Shown here piece by piece: positions 21,069 to 30,628 of a DNA stretch of 59,581 nucleotides. Source of the DNA: Nitrosomonadales bacterium (GTDB taxonomy: Bacteria; Pseudomonadota; Gammaproteobacteria; Burkholderiales; Gallionellaceae); the NCBI GenBank assembly GCA_016721605.1, contig JADKHS010000012.1, forward strand, positions 1-59,581, written 5' to 3'. The stretch's first letter is position 1, and each line of letters starts with the position of its first letter. Both the position numbers and the translations under genes were made by a program. The notes below the pieces were generated by a model. That model was not told the origin of the DNA. It was given only the letters and a program-made list of their open reading frames with translations, and did no database searches.

Positions 21069-22523
21069 ATGACCAAAATCCACGAACCTCATTACACTGA
21101 AAACGTGCAAGAGCATCTACAGCAGGTGCAAAGCCTATTGGATAAGCACGTTCTGGTCGAAATGCTGGCGCGCAAGCAGGAAATGCCACGCCAAGAACGT
21201 CATGAACTGTTGGGAAGCATACTGCACAAGCAGCATCTAGCCGAGCTACAAGATAAGCTGGGCAAACTGCATTCCTCTGATATCGCCTTTATCTTGGAGG
21301 CTCTGCCCATCGAGCAGCGTTTGCTGGTATGGGATCTGGTCAAGGCCGATCGTGACGGCGAAATTTTAATCGAAGTTTCCGATTCAGTGCGTGAATCATT
21401 GATTGCCACCATGAGTCGCGAGGAACTGCGCGAAGCGGCGGAGCAACTTGATACTGACGAGATTGCCGATCTGGCGCATGATTTGCCTCAGGCGGTAATG
21501 CGCGATGTATTTAAATCTCTCACCATTGAGGAGCGCGAGCAATTGCGCGCGGCGATGTCCTATCCGGAAGATGCGGTAGGTGCGCTGATGGATTTCGATA
21601 TGGTGACCATCCGCGAAGATGTCACGCTGGAAGTAGTGTCACGTTATCTGCGCCGTTTTGATGAAATGCCCGATCATACTGACCAGTTATTCGTAGTGGA
21701 CAGAGATGATATTTTTAAGGGCGTATTGCCACTTAATCGTTTGTTGGTGAACGAACCGGAAGTACCGGTAAGCAAGCTGATGTTGACCGATACCATTAAA
21801 TTGCATTCGGATGACAAGGCGGAACAAGCAGCCCAAGCATTTGAGCGCTATGATTTAGTTTCAGCGCCTGTGGTAGAAGAAGATGGGAAGTTGGTTGGTC
21901 GCGTTACCGTGAACACAGTAATGGACTATATCCGTTCAGAATCAGAGAGCGACATATTGAATACGGCCGGTTTACGCGGCGAGGAAGACATCTTTGCTTC
22001 GGTATGGAAAAGCGTAAAAAACCGCTGGATGTGGCTAGCGCTCAATCTATGTACCGCATTCTTTGCCTCACGCGTGATAGGCGAATTCGAAAATACCATC
22101 GAAAAACTGGTCGCTCTCGCAGCATTAATGCCTATCGTGGCCGGAATAGCTGGCAACTCGGCAAATCAGACCGCCACCATTATCATCCGTTCACTGGCAC
22201 TAGGGCAACTTAACCACGCTAATGCAAGACGGTTAATTGGCAAGGAACTCACAATCGGTGGACTGAACGGTCTGATTTGGGGCGGTGTAGCCGGATTGTT
22301 TGCTTATTTCCTATATAAAAGTGTGCTGCTGGGCGTGATTTTAACTGTTGCAATGGTGCTCAATTTAATCCTTGGCGCATTGGCTGGTTTACTGATACCT
22401 TTATCCATGCAACGTATGGGGCGCGATCCGGCTATCGGTTCCAGTGTAATGCTTACCGCTATTACCGATAGTGGCGGCTTCTTCATTTTCCTTGGGCTCG
22501 CTGCCCTATTTTTAATCCATTAA
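21069..22523 (+). CDS. mgtE: MgtE-family magnesium transporter
   Basis: MgtE is a dimeric Mg2+ channel of the inner membrane, gated by its own cytoplasmic Mg2+ sensor. The 484-residue product shows the expected order: an N-terminal helical superhelix (roughly 35-135, with LHSSDIAFILEALPIEQRL), a pair of CBS domains (about 140-270, DQLFVVDRDDIFKGVLPLN and APVVEEDGKLVGRVTV), a plug helix, and five membrane helices from about 305. The pore motif PIVAGIAGNSANQTATI is present. The length fits the family. No frameshift. Confidence 0.95.
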   Translation: MTKIHEPHYTENVQEHLQQVQSLLDKHVLVEMLARKQEMPRQERHELLGSILHKQHLAELQDKLGKLHSSDIAFILEALPIEQRLLVWDLVKADRDGEILIEVSDSVRESLIATMSREELREAAEQLDTDEIADLAHDLPQAVMRDVFKSLTIEEREQLRAAMSYPEDAVGALMDFDMVTIREDVTLEVVSRYLRRFDEMPDHTDQLFVVDRDDIFKGVLPLNRLLVNEPEVPVSKLMLTDTIKLHSDDKAEQAAQAFERYDLVSAPVVEEDGKLVGRVTVNTVMDYIRSESESDILNTAGLRGEEDIFASVWKSVKNRWMWLALNLCTAFFASRVIGEFENTIEKLVALAALMPIVAGIAGNSANQTATIIIRSLALGQLNHANARRLIGKELTIGGLNGLIWGGVAGLFAYFLYKSVLLGVILTVAMVLNLILGALAGLLIPLSMQRMGRDPAIGSSVMLTAITDSGGFFIFLGLAALFLIH

Positions 22524-22889
22524 GCTCGATCTTTACGAATTCGTGCCGAGATTTCAACAACGAAGTGCATATTTTAGAAAATCTTGAGTCGTAGCTTAAT
22601 CATGAGGCTAATTCAATTTTGAAGCAGAACCTTTGTAAAGGTAACGGATTCAAGTTCAAAGCCAGCTACAACCTCAAGTAGACTAAAATTTTAAGAACCT
22701 ATTGACGTTCATCAATAGACTGAATTACTAAAAAATAAGCACTTATGGTAAAAAAAGAGAGGTTTATGCAAAATATACAATCCATTGAAGACATGAATTG
22801 GGTTTGAACTCAGGCCGGAGAGGGTTGAAAATTACAAGATTTTAAAAATATCCATAGCGTAATTCTTGCGACTAAAACACAAGAATTAG
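22524..22889. other. Convergent intergenic region, mgtE/tatC
   Basis: No gene is recognised between the mgtE stop and the tatC stop. A 7-bp inverted repeat (ATTCTTG at 22862, CAAGAAT at 22880) directly follows tatC on the minus strand, but it has an 11-base loop and no U-run, so it is a weak terminator candidate. Confidence 0.4.
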
Positions 22890-23629
22890 TCATCCATTTT
22901 TCATTTCCGCCTCTTTCGAAGGTTTTATCATCCACCCCGCTACTACGACGCCAACTTCGTACAACAACCACAATGGTATAGCAAGCATGAACTGCGATAC
23001 TACGTCCGGCGGGGTGAGGAGAGCACCGAGAATAAATGCACCGACAATTACATAAGGTCGGATTTCCTTAAGCTTGGCGATACTTACCATATCCATTTTA
23101 ACCAATACCACTACTGCCACCGGCACTTCAAAAGTAGTACCAAAAGCAAGGAACATCCCCATTACGAAACTCAAGTATTTGTCAATATCAGTCATCACCG
23201 CAACGCCTTGCGGCGCTACACCACTAAAAAACCAAATACCACTGGAAATACCACAAAATATGCAAATGCCATGCCGAAAAAAAACAACAACACACTGGCC
23301 GTAACGAGCGGTAACATCAAACGTTTTTCATGTGCGTGCATCCCGGGCGCAACAAAAAGCCAAGCTTGGTACAATATGTAAGGTAATGCAATTAGGAATG
23401 CAGCCATCATCGCCACTTTAAGTGGCACAAAAAATGGGGTAATAACATCAATAGCGATCATCTGCCCACCTTTGGGCAACTTAGCGAGCATCGGTTCTGC
23501 CAGTAGCGCATAAAGATCACCCGCCCATGGAACAAGGCATATAAACACTAGTAGCAACCCCCCAAAAGCATATAGAAGGCGGGTGCGCAATTCGAGCAAA
23601 TGGGAAATGAAGCTTTCGCTAGTACTCAT
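22890..23629 (-). CDS. tatC: TatC, twin-arginine translocase core subunit (one frameshift)
   Basis: TatC recognises RR signal peptides and docks TatA/TatB to move folded proteins across the inner membrane. The N-terminus has SFISHLLELRTRLLYAFGG (the conserved HLxELRxR), followed by six membrane helices with AFLIALPYILYQAWLFVAPGM and FPVVFGF. The break lies at an A6 run (23226-23231 on the plus strand). One more base would give FGFFSGVAPQGVAVMTDIDKY and a 246-residue protein of normal length. The start overlaps the tatB stop (TAATG). It is the last gene of the his-hinT-tat unit. Confidence 0.9.
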
Positions 23630-24402
23630 TAATCGATGGGGAATCTTTTTTGCTCAGCAGCCATCCGCAACTCGGGCTGTACCTGCTGCATGCTAGCTTG
23701 TTTGGGTTGGATTACGGCACTATGAGGTTGCTGCATTAACTGATCTTGCAGCACCGTCTGATCGTTAACGCTGACTTGCTGATCGGCATTTTGCCTCAAT
23801 TGACGTAATTTTCCTCCTGAACATGCAAATTACGTGCTGCCTCTTGCTGGGCATATAGATTACGTGTCGCTTCTTGATACGCTGATGAAATCGTTTTAAA
23901 TTCAAGCTCATCTACCAGATTCACACCGCTCGCACGCGCTGAACCTTCGATGTTATCGCCACCCTGTGTGCTCAATGATGGCGTACCCTTCTCTCTTTCG
24001 CCAGCCGCAGGGAAAATTCTTCTGCCCTGAATTAGCCTGCTGTACGGTGGATTGCACCTCAGAATTCAATTGCGATTGCTGATTAACACTCTCCCTAGCC
24101 TGCTCTACTTGCTGATTGAGAGACTGCGTGACTTCTTGCGCATGCAAGTTAAGCGTTTGCGTGACCTGATTCACCGCCTCTTCAGCGCTCTTATATTCGT
24201 TTTGTACTTTTTCCTGCAGCTGACGCAATTCCTCAATTCTTAAATCCCGTGCTATGTCAGCTTTAACACCGCTGATATAGCGTTGCCCACGACCCAACAA
24301 ATGACCAAGAGTACGCGCTACCTTAGGTAAACGCTCCGGGCCGATGACAAAGAATGCTACCACCGCAATCACCATCATCTCGGAGAAATTAACGTGAAAC
24401 AT
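23630..24402 (-). CDS. tatB: TatB with a long glutamine-rich tail (two frameshifts)
   Basis: TatB forms the substrate-receptor complex with TatC. It begins MFHVNFSEMMVIAVVAFFVI, one membrane helix with the conserved GPERLPKVARTLG hinge and amphipathic helix. A long coiled coil rich in Gln follows (VTQTLNLHAQEVTQ, QQVEQARESVNQQ). Shifts near 23990 and 23815 interrupt it. Bridging them gives SLSTQGGDNIEGSARAS, ISSAYQEATRNLYAQQEAAR and a tail ending ELRMAAEQKRFPID. The total of about 257 residues is well above the roughly 170 common in the family. The stop overlaps tatC. Confidence 0.85.
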
Positions 24403-24417
24403 GGCTGCTAAATCGAT

Positions 24418-24649
24418 CTATACGTTGGTGTGACTCTTGTCTTTAACTTCGCCTTCAATGGTTTGGCCACCCTGTTCCACTTGCTTTTGAGTATCATCCC
24501 TAACCACCTCTGGATCTGAGCGCATACCTTCCTTAAAACCTTTCATCGCCCCCCAGATCGCTGCCCATATTGCGCAATTTCTTGGTACCAAATATGAGAA
24601 TAACCACTAACAATACAATCAACCAGTGCCAAATACTGAATGAACCCAT
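24418..24649 (-). CDS. tatA: TatA, twin-arginine translocase pore subunit (one frameshift)
   Basis: TatA oligomers let folded substrates through the membrane at TatC. The start MGSFSIWHWLIVLLVVILIF is the typical short N-terminus and single helix, then GTKKLRNMGSDLG and the amphipathic helix. Six C on the plus strand (24549-24554) cause the break; five would give DLGAMKGFKEGMR. The acidic tail ends VKDKSHTNV. The corrected length is 76 residues, normal for TatA. It lies 29 bp after hinT and 15 bp before tatB on the same strand. Confidence 0.88.
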
Positions 24650-24678
24650 TTTTATCTCTCCTAAAAATTTAAGTGGCG

Positions 24679-25023
24679 TTAATCCCGCCGCACCATAGGT
24701 GGAATATTTCCGCCTATGATATGAATATGCAGGTGAAACACTTCTTGCCCTCCACCCTTGCCAGTATTTATTACAGTACGAAAGCCGTTGCTTAGCCCCT
24801 GCTCTTTTGCCAGTTTAGGTGCCAGCAGCAACATCCTTCCCAGTAACGCCTCATGACTGCCATCAGCTTCCATCAGTGAAGCCACATGCAACTTAGGGAT
24901 CAGCATGATATGCACTTGCGCGACTGGGTGGATGTCATGGAAAGCAAGCAACTCGCCGTCATCATACACCTTTCGGCAAGGTATATCACCGCGAACTATC
25001 TTGCAAAAAACACAATCGTCCAC
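24679..25023 (-). CDS. hinT: HIT-family nucleotide hydrolase (HinT type)
   Basis: An intact 114-residue histidine-triad protein. CVFCKIVRGDIP at the start has the zinc-binding-like CxxC common in bacterial HinT proteins, DIHPVAQVHIMLIPK follows, and EVFHLHIHIIGG carries the catalytic HxHxH triad. Such enzymes cleave purine-nucleoside phosphoramidates. Position between hisE and tatA is the conserved betaproteobacterial layout. Confidence 0.92.
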   Translation of the reverse strand: MDDCVFCKIVRGDIPCRKVYDDGELLAFHDIHPVAQVHIMLIPKLHVASLMEADGSHEALLGRMLLLAPKLAKEQGLSNGFRTVINTGKGGGQEVFHLHIHIIGGNIPPMVRRD

Positions 25024-25123
25024 TTTTTTCTCACTGATCTCACAACTCTATTAACCTGGTGACAGGAACCAGTAAACACTCACCATACTGACAAATCCCC
25101 TTCTAACCATGAAAAATGGAATA

Positions 25124-25453
25124 TCAGGAGGCGCTACTCTTACGACCGGCCTTCTCATCAAGCCCGGAAACTCCTACCCGTTGCGCCAGCTCTTCCAGCA
25201 CATCATTTACGCTCATGCCATGCTGCGCCAGCAAAACCATACAATGAAACCATAGATCAGCGGTTTCGTATACTAAATGTTGTTTATCACCGCTCTTAGC
25301 GGCCAACAGTACTTCCGTGGCTTCTTCACCAACTTTTTTCAGGATAGCATCTTCGCCTTTGCTAAACAATTTGGCTACATATGAGCTTTCAACTGCGGCA
25401 TCTTTGCGCGCCACTATTGTTTCCATCAATTCTTTAAGAATCTTGTTTCTCAT
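25124..25453 (-). CDS. hisE: Phosphoribosyl-ATP pyrophosphatase
   Basis: HisE removes pyrophosphate from PR-ATP in the second histidine step. The 109-residue all-helical product has the MazG-like metal-binding pattern KKVGEEATEVLLAAKSGD and later YETADLWFHCMVLLAQHG. It is three bases downstream of hisI; in many proteobacteria the two activities are fused, while separate genes are normal here. Confidence 0.93.
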   Translation of the reverse strand: MRNKILKELMETIVARKDAAVESSYVAKLFSKGEDAILKKVGEEATEVLLAAKSGDKQHLVYETADLWFHCMVLLAQHGMSVNDVLEELAQRVGVSGLDEKAGRKSSAS

Positions 25454-25456
25454 TGC

Positions 25457-25852
25457 TTATAATTTTTTTTGATAAATTTCATTGGGCGCTTTAAGTACCG
25501 GGTCAATTTCCACCCACCGATCCTTTTCCAGACGACTAAAGAAGCAACTGGCTCGCCCGGTATGACAGGCGATTCCGCCAGCCTGCTCCACTTTCAATAA
25601 AACCACGTCGCCATCGCAATCAAGGCGGATTTCCTGCACACGCTGAGTATGGCCGGATTCTTCACCCTTGTGCCACAGTTTTTTACGCGAGCGCGACCAA
25701 TATGTCGCTTCGCCCGACTGGACGGTACGCTTAAATGCCTCGCGGTTCATCCACGCCATCATCAGCACGCATCCTGTACTTGCATCCTGTGCGATGACTG
25801 GCACCAAACCATCTGCCGCCCAACTTATTTTATTCAACCAGGTGTCGCTCAT
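25457..25852 (-). CDS. hisI: Phosphoribosyl-AMP cyclohydrolase
   Basis: HisI opens the purine ring of PR-AMP in the third step. The 131-residue enzyme shows VLMMAWMNREAFKRTVQSGE, the TYWSRSRKKLWHKGEESGH block, the metal site RLDCDGDVVLLKVEQ and the zinc-binding CHTGRASCFF. Its start overlaps the hisF stop by four bases, suggesting coupled translation. Confidence 0.94.
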   Translation of the reverse strand: MSDTWLNKISWAADGLVPVIAQDASTGCVLMMAWMNREAFKRTVQSGEATYWSRSRKKLWHKGEESGHTQRVQEIRLDCDGDVVLLKVEQAGGIACHTGRASCFFSRLEKDRWVEIDPVLKAPNEIYQKKL

Positions 25853-26616
25853 AACCGCACCTCAATACCCTGTTGTGCCATATATTGCTTGGCTTGTCGT
25901 ATCGTGTATTCGCCATAATGAAAAATACTGGCCGCTAACACTGCATCCGCACCGCCCAGCTTCACACCGTCCACCAAATGCTGTAGCGTGCCCGCACCAC
26001 CGCTGGCAATAAGGGGAATTTCCAGCGCATCCGTCACTGCGCGAATAAGTTGTAAATCATACCCAATTTTGCTGCCGTCACGATCCATACTGGTAAGTAG
26101 AATTTCTCCCGCGCCCAGTGCCTGCATCTTTTTAGCCCATTCCACCACGCTCAAACCAGTAGCCTTGCGTCCGCCATGGGTGAATACCTCCCAACAACCA
26201 GGCTGAATCTGTTTGGCATCTATTGCCACCACGATACATTGCGAGCCATAGCGCCCTGCCGCATCCGCCACCAATTGCGGATTGAGCACAGCAGATGTGT
26301 TAATACTTACTTTATCGGCACCCGCGTTAAGCAGGTTGCGCACATCTTCCACTTGGCGCACACCACCACCCACAGTGAGAGGAATAAAAACCTGCTCGGC
26401 CACCTGCTCAATGATGCGAAACAGAATACCACGGTCATCGGAACTGGCGGTGATGTCAAGAAAAGTTAACTCGTCTGCGCCCTGCTCGTCGTATCGACGC
26501 GCGATTTCTACCGGGTCACCAGCATCGCGCAACTCTAAAAAGTGGACACCTTTGACCACACGACCAGCGGTTACGTCCAGACAAGGAATTATGCGTTTGG
26601 CCAGCATGTTATTCAA
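25849..26616 (-). CDS. hisF: Imidazole glycerol phosphate synthase, cyclase subunit
   Basis: HisF forms the imidazole ring using ammonia tunnelled from HisH. The 255-residue beta/alpha barrel starts MLAKRIIPCLDVTAGRVVKG with the catalytic Asp. The second catalytic Asp is in IVVAIDAKQ. Phosphate-binding loops VGGGVRQ and ASGGAGTLQHLVDG are visible. The family's usual KVSINT motif is present. Intact and of normal length. Confidence 0.95.
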   Translation of the reverse strand: MNNMLAKRIIPCLDVTAGRVVKGVHFLELRDAGDPVEIARRYDEQGADELTFLDITASSDDRGILFRIIEQVAEQVFIPLTVGGGVRQVEDVRNLLNAGADKVSINTSAVLNPQLVADAAGRYGSQCIVVAIDAKQIQPGCWEVFTHGGRKATGLSVVEWAKKMQALGAGEILLTSMDRDGSKIGYDLQLIRAVTDALEIPLIASGGAGTLQHLVDGVKLGGADAVLAASIFHYGEYTIRQAKQYMAQQGIEVRL

Positions 26617-26647
26617 GTGAGTGAAGAGCGAATAGAAACCTCAACAC

Positions 26648-27406
26648 TTAGCTCTTCACGTTTCCATTTGTAGTTAATTTATCCGCCAGCTTTTGTGCTG
26701 CAGCAAAGTTCAAAGTATCTTCATAGATTGCCCGGCCAGTTATCGCACCAGTAATACCGTTGTCTTGGACCGCACACAACGCATGCACATCGTCAAGATT
26801 AGTGATGCCGCCGCTGGCAATGACTGGCACCGTAAGTTCACGAGCCAATTCCACAGTAGCGGGAATATTTACGCCAGATAACATGCCATCACGCCCAATG
26901 TCAGTGTAGATAATGGCCTCAATGCCATAACTTTCAAAACGCTTAGCTAAGTCAAGCACGTCATGTCCTGTCACCTTAGACCAACCGTCCACCGCCACCT
27001 TGCCAGCATTGGCATCGAGTCCTACCATGACGTGGCCTGGAAAAGCATCGCAGGCCTCATGCAAGAAACCAGGAGTCTTCACCGCCGCAGTACCTATAAT
27101 GACATACGCAACTCCAATATCGAGGTAGCGTTCTATGGTTTCCAGATCGCGAATGCCACCACCTAACTGAATTGGCACATCCAATCCAACCGCTTCCACG
27201 ATGCTGCGGACAGCCGCCTCGTTCTTAGGCTTGCCGGCAAATGCGCCGTTCAAGTCAACCAGATGTAGACGGCGCGCGCCCTGTTTTAACCAATGCAGCG
27301 CCATCGATGCAGGATCTTCGGAAAACACCGTGGCGTCTTCCATCACGCCTTGACGCAGGCGTACGCAATGTCCATCTTTTAAATCAATCGCAGGAATAAT
27401 CAACAT
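26648..27406 (-). CDS. hisA: ProFAR isomerase (phosphoribosylformimino-AICAR-phosphate isomerase)
   Basis: HisA catalyses the Amadori rearrangement preceding the HisFH step. The start MLIIPAIDLKDGHCVRLRQG at 27406 has the catalytic Asp and was chosen over an upstream ATG at 27457 that would run into hisH. Other landmarks are HLVDLNGAFAGKPKN, QLGGGIRDLETIERYLDIGV, YTDIGRDGMLSGVN with the second catalytic Asp, and VIASGGITNLDDV. It belongs to the same minus-strand run. Confidence 0.95.
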   Translation of the reverse strand: MLIIPAIDLKDGHCVRLRQGVMEDATVFSEDPASMALHWLKQGARRLHLVDLNGAFAGKPKNEAAVRSIVEAVGLDVPIQLGGGIRDLETIERYLDIGVAYVIIGTAAVKTPGFLHEACDAFPGHVMVGLDANAGKVAVDGWSKVTGHDVLDLAKRFESYGIEAIIYTDIGRDGMLSGVNIPATVELARELTVPVIASGGITNLDDVHALCAVQDNGITGAITGRAIYEDTLNFAAAQKLADKLTTNGNVKS

Positions 27407-27441
27407 GACAGCACTATACAATATGAACAAAAATAAAAAAA

Positions 27442-28077
27442 TTAAACCGGCACCCAATTCACAAAGTTTTTCAGCAACATCAATCCAGCACCTTGGCTCT
27501 TCTCTGGATGAAACTGCACAGCAAATAAATTATCACGCGCCACGGCACAGACAAACGGCTGTGGATAGCAACTAGTAGCCTGCACAAACTGCGCATCCTG
27601 TGGACATACATAGTAACTGTGTACAAAATAAAAGCGCGCGTTTTGATCTATGCCTTCCCATAGCGGATGGTTGCCATGCTGCACTTGATTCCATCCCATA
27701 TGCGGCACCTTCAGCTTATTATTTTGCGCATCGCGCAAATTGCTGGCGAAGCGCACTACTCTGCCCGACAGGATGGCCAATCCCGGAATGTCGCCTTCCT
27801 CACTGTGCTCAAACAGCATTTGCAGGCCGATACAGATACCGAGAAAAGGCTTGGTCTGCGCCGCATGCAGCACCGCCGCGCGCAATCCGCGCGCCTCCAG
27901 TTCGCGAATACAGTCTGGCATCGCACCTTGTCCAGGGAAAACCACACGCGCTGCCTGTACAACTTCTTGCGGATCATCGGTCACCACGATAGACGCAGTT
28001 GGCGCAATGGCGTGCAATGCTTGATACACCGAGCGCAGATTGCCCATGCCATAATCAATTATCGCAATATCTACCAT
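27442..28077 (-). CDS. hisH: Imidazole glycerol phosphate synthase, glutaminase subunit
   Basis: HisH is the class I glutamine amidotransferase that feeds ammonia to HisF. The 211-residue product starts VDIAIIDYGMGNLRSVYQAL. The nucleophile is in PFLGICIGLQMLFE, the oxyanion strand is VVFPGQGAMPDC, and the His-Glu pair is in FAVQFHPEKSQ. Intact. An unassigned spacer of about 110 bp separates it from hisB. Confidence 0.95.
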   Translation of the reverse strand: MVDIAIIDYGMGNLRSVYQALHAIAPTASIVVTDDPQEVVQAARVVFPGQGAMPDCIRELEARGLRAAVLHAAQTKPFLGICIGLQMLFEHSEEGDIPGLAILSGRVVRFASNLRDAQNNKLKVPHMGWNQVQHGNHPLWEGIDQNARFYFVHSYYVCPQDAQFVQATSCYPQPFVCAVARDNLFAVQFHPEKSQGAGLMLLKNFVNWVPV

Positions 28078-28185
28078 AGTTATACGTGACTTTTATAAAT
28101 CTAAATCCACAATATGCAACGCTCAATTCTATCGGGCACATTATCTCATTTATTACTTCATTTTATTAAAGCGACTTGAGAATCT

Positions 28186-28773
28186 TTACAATGTACCCTT
28201 CGTGGAGGGCATCATACCTACCATACGCGGATCAACCTCCAACGCCATGCGCAAAGCACGGCCGAATGCCTTGAACACAGTTTCCGCCTGATGGTGAGCA
28301 TTTTTACCAACCAAATTGTCGATGTGCAGTGTCACCAGCGCATGATTGACAAAGCCTTGGAAAAACTCATGAACCAAGTCCACATCAAATTCACCTATAT
28401 TGGAACGCACAAAATTTACATTGAACACCAAACCGGGGCGGCCAGAAATATCCAGCACGACGCGCGACAGTGCCTCGTCTAGTGGGACATAAGCATGGCC
28501 GTAACGACGCAATCCCTTTTTGTCTTCTACCGCTTGGCTGAACGCTTGACCAAGAGTAATGCCGATATCCTCGACAGTGTGATGCGCATCAATATGAAGA
28601 TCGCCCTTAGCAACAATATCTAAATCAACCATGCCATGACGTGCAACTTGATCAAGCATGTGCTCGAGAAAAGGCAAACCGGTATCAAATTTAACCTTAC
28701 CGCTCCCATCTAAATCCAGCTTGATGGTGATTTGAGTTTCCAGGGTGTTACGAGTAACTTGCGCACTACGCAT
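28186..28773 (-). CDS. hisB: Imidazoleglycerol-phosphate dehydratase
   Basis: HisB removes water from IGP, using manganese. The start at 28773 (MRSAQVTRNTLETQITIKLD) is preferred over 28878 because the upstream extension overlaps hisC and is unlike the family. The metal motifs DAHHTVEDIGI and HHQAETVFKAFGRALR, and LPFLEHMLDQVARHG, are present. This is the monofunctional form (195 residues) without the N-terminal phosphatase found in enterobacteria. Confidence 0.94.
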   Translation of the reverse strand: MRSAQVTRNTLETQITIKLDLDGSGKVKFDTGLPFLEHMLDQVARHGMVDLDIVAKGDLHIDAHHTVEDIGITLGQAFSQAVEDKKGLRRYGHAYVPLDEALSRVVLDISGRPGLVFNVNFVRSNIGEFDVDLVHEFFQGFVNHALVTLHIDNLVGKNAHHQAETVFKAFGRALRMALEVDPRMVGMMPSTKGTL

Positions 28774-28793
28774 AATTTTCCCTAATGAACAGC

Positions 28794-29888
28794 CTAAACA
28801 AATTGATGAATACTTTCCTGCAATGCCCGTATAAACTGCTCGTTCTCTTGCGGAGTGCCCACTGTAACGCGTAGACAATCAACCAGCAACGGATGGGATT
28901 TGCTCAAATTCTTGATTAACACCCCCCGTTTTTTCAGTCCATGAAAAATTTTATCCGCATGCATCACACGAAATAAGATGAAATTGGCATCACTCACATA
29001 AGGTCGTACATCCGCCACCCCAACCAGCCGCTCATATAACCAAGCGCGATCCTGTTTGATCTGCTCGGCTTGCCGCAACAGCACATCGTGATGCTGCAAC
29101 AATTTCTCCGCTACCTGCTGCGTCAACACGTTTATATTATACGGCAAACGGAGCTTTTCTAACTGCGCTAGCCACACCTGACTACCCACCATAAAGCCCA
29201 AACGCAAACCAGCCATGCCAAGCTTGGAGAATGTACGCATCACCAGCAGGTTTGGATAAAGCGTCAGCATGGGCATAAAACTAGCATGGGCAAAAGCATA
29301 ATAGGCTTCGTCCACCACCACCAAACCAGGGGCGGCCTCAATAATTTGAGCAATAACTTCCGCATCAAACAAATTTCCAGTGGGATTATTTGGATAGGAC
29401 AAAAACACTAGCGCGGGCTGATGTTGTTGCATGGCAGTCAGCATGGCAGGCAAATCCAGCGCAAAATCTTCTGTCAGCGGCACACCTACATATTGCATCC
29501 CAGTAAAAGCCGCGATCATTTTGTACATCACAAATGATGGCTCGACGCTCAGTAATGTAGCATTCGGCTTAGCGACCGCCAGTGCTAACAATTGAATGAT
29601 CTCATCCGACCCATTTCCAAGCAATATATCCAAACCCTGTGGCAAGCCAGTCACGGCGCGGATACTGGCCTTTAGTCGCTGGGCATCGGCGTCAGGGTAT
29701 CGATTGATGGCGACATCCGCCACCAGGCGGGAGAGCTCCTCGCGCAATGATTGTGGCAATGAATAAGGATTTTCCATTGCATCCAATTTGACCATACCAG
29801 TGCTATCGGACACAGGGTAAGCTTGCAAATCGAGCACTTCTTGGCGGAGCAAGCTTTCAGGTGTTGCCCCAAAATTGGTAGAAGACAT
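28794..29888 (-). CDS. hisC: Histidinol-phosphate aminotransferase
   Basis: HisC is a PLP enzyme converting imidazole acetol phosphate to histidinol phosphate. The 364-residue protein has KLDAMENPYSLP near the start and LLGNGSDEIIQLLALA. NPNNPTG-type binding is seen as LSYPNNPTGN, followed by VVVDEAYYAFA and the PLP lysine in RTFSKLGMAGLRLGFMVG. It is the most upstream his gene here; hisG and hisD, which normally precede it, are not in the window. Confidence 0.94.
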   Translation of the reverse strand: MSSTNFGATPESLLRQEVLDLQAYPVSDSTGMVKLDAMENPYSLPQSLREELSRLVADVAINRYPDADAQRLKASIRAVTGLPQGLDILLGNGSDEIIQLLALAVAKPNATLLSVEPSFVMYKMIAAFTGMQYVGVPLTEDFALDLPAMLTAMQQHQPALVFLSYPNNPTGNLFDAEVIAQIIEAAPGLVVVDEAYYAFAHASFMPMLTLYPNLLVMRTFSKLGMAGLRLGFMVGSQVWLAQLEKLRLPYNINVLTQQVAEKLLQHHDVLLRQAEQIKQDRAWLYERLVGVADVRPYVSDANFILFRVMHADKIFHGLKKRGVLIKNLSKSHPLLVDCLRVTVGTPQENEQFIRALQESIHQFV

Positions 29889-29943
29889 AAATTATCGACA
29901 CTGTTAGACAGCATCATTTTATCCTAACCGTGCTACATTCTGG

Positions 29944-30087
29944 TCAATTTTCCTTTGATAGTGCAATTTTTTGCTCAAGCTCGCACCTTTCAATCACGCC
30001 ATAGATACTCTGTGCCACTTTGATATCTATCGATCCACTACCCGGACGGGTTAAGGGACAGCCAGATATGCGGTTACCCTGCGGCAT
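29944..30087 (-). CDS. Short ORF upstream of hisC, unknown
   Basis: A 47-codon frame starts MPQGNRISGCPLTRPGSGSI and ends KIALSKEN, 55 bp before hisC. The frame extends 22 codons further upstream across an in-frame TAG to an ATG (MGQVPTSVDTTPSL), so it may be a damaged gene of about 70 residues. I recognise no family. Bases 30088-30628 are otherwise AT-rich and hold no gene I can support; they should contain the bcsB promoter. Confidence 0.25.
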   Translation of the reverse strand: MPQGNRISGCPLTRPGSGSIDIKVAQSIYGVIERCELEQKIALSKEN

Positions 30088-30628
30088 AGGTGGCCACTAA
30101 TAGTGGTGCCGGGCGCGCAAGCTTGGCGTGGTATCGACAGAGGTAGGTACTTGACCCATAGAAACCACCTAAATTTCATGAAATGCTGGCCGATAGTAGA
30201 TTTATACGGGGCGATGTCCCCTTCACAGAAACAGTAGATAAACAGACTGATCAACAACACAAACGGGCTGACTGACAAATACAAGTGGATAAAGCTATCA
30301 TTGTCAGAAACGCCTGGGCATATATGAACGCCACCCTTGGACGACGATATAACGAGCACGGTAACAATTTGGCCAATATTTTAAGAAATGAAAAATAATT
30401 ACGATTTCATCCTTACCCCTCAATATAAAAATAAGGTTGCGCTACCGAAATTATGTATTACTCAAATGCCAAGCTAGAGGCAATTTTCCACCTTGTTCTT
30501 CTTATCATGCCCATTAAATTTCTCTGACAATGCAACTTAAAAAAATAAATTGTAATGGTAAAAAATGATACCAAAATAAAATCGAATCCTTCACACAATG
30601 AAGTCAGACAAAACCGAAAAATCAAAAA

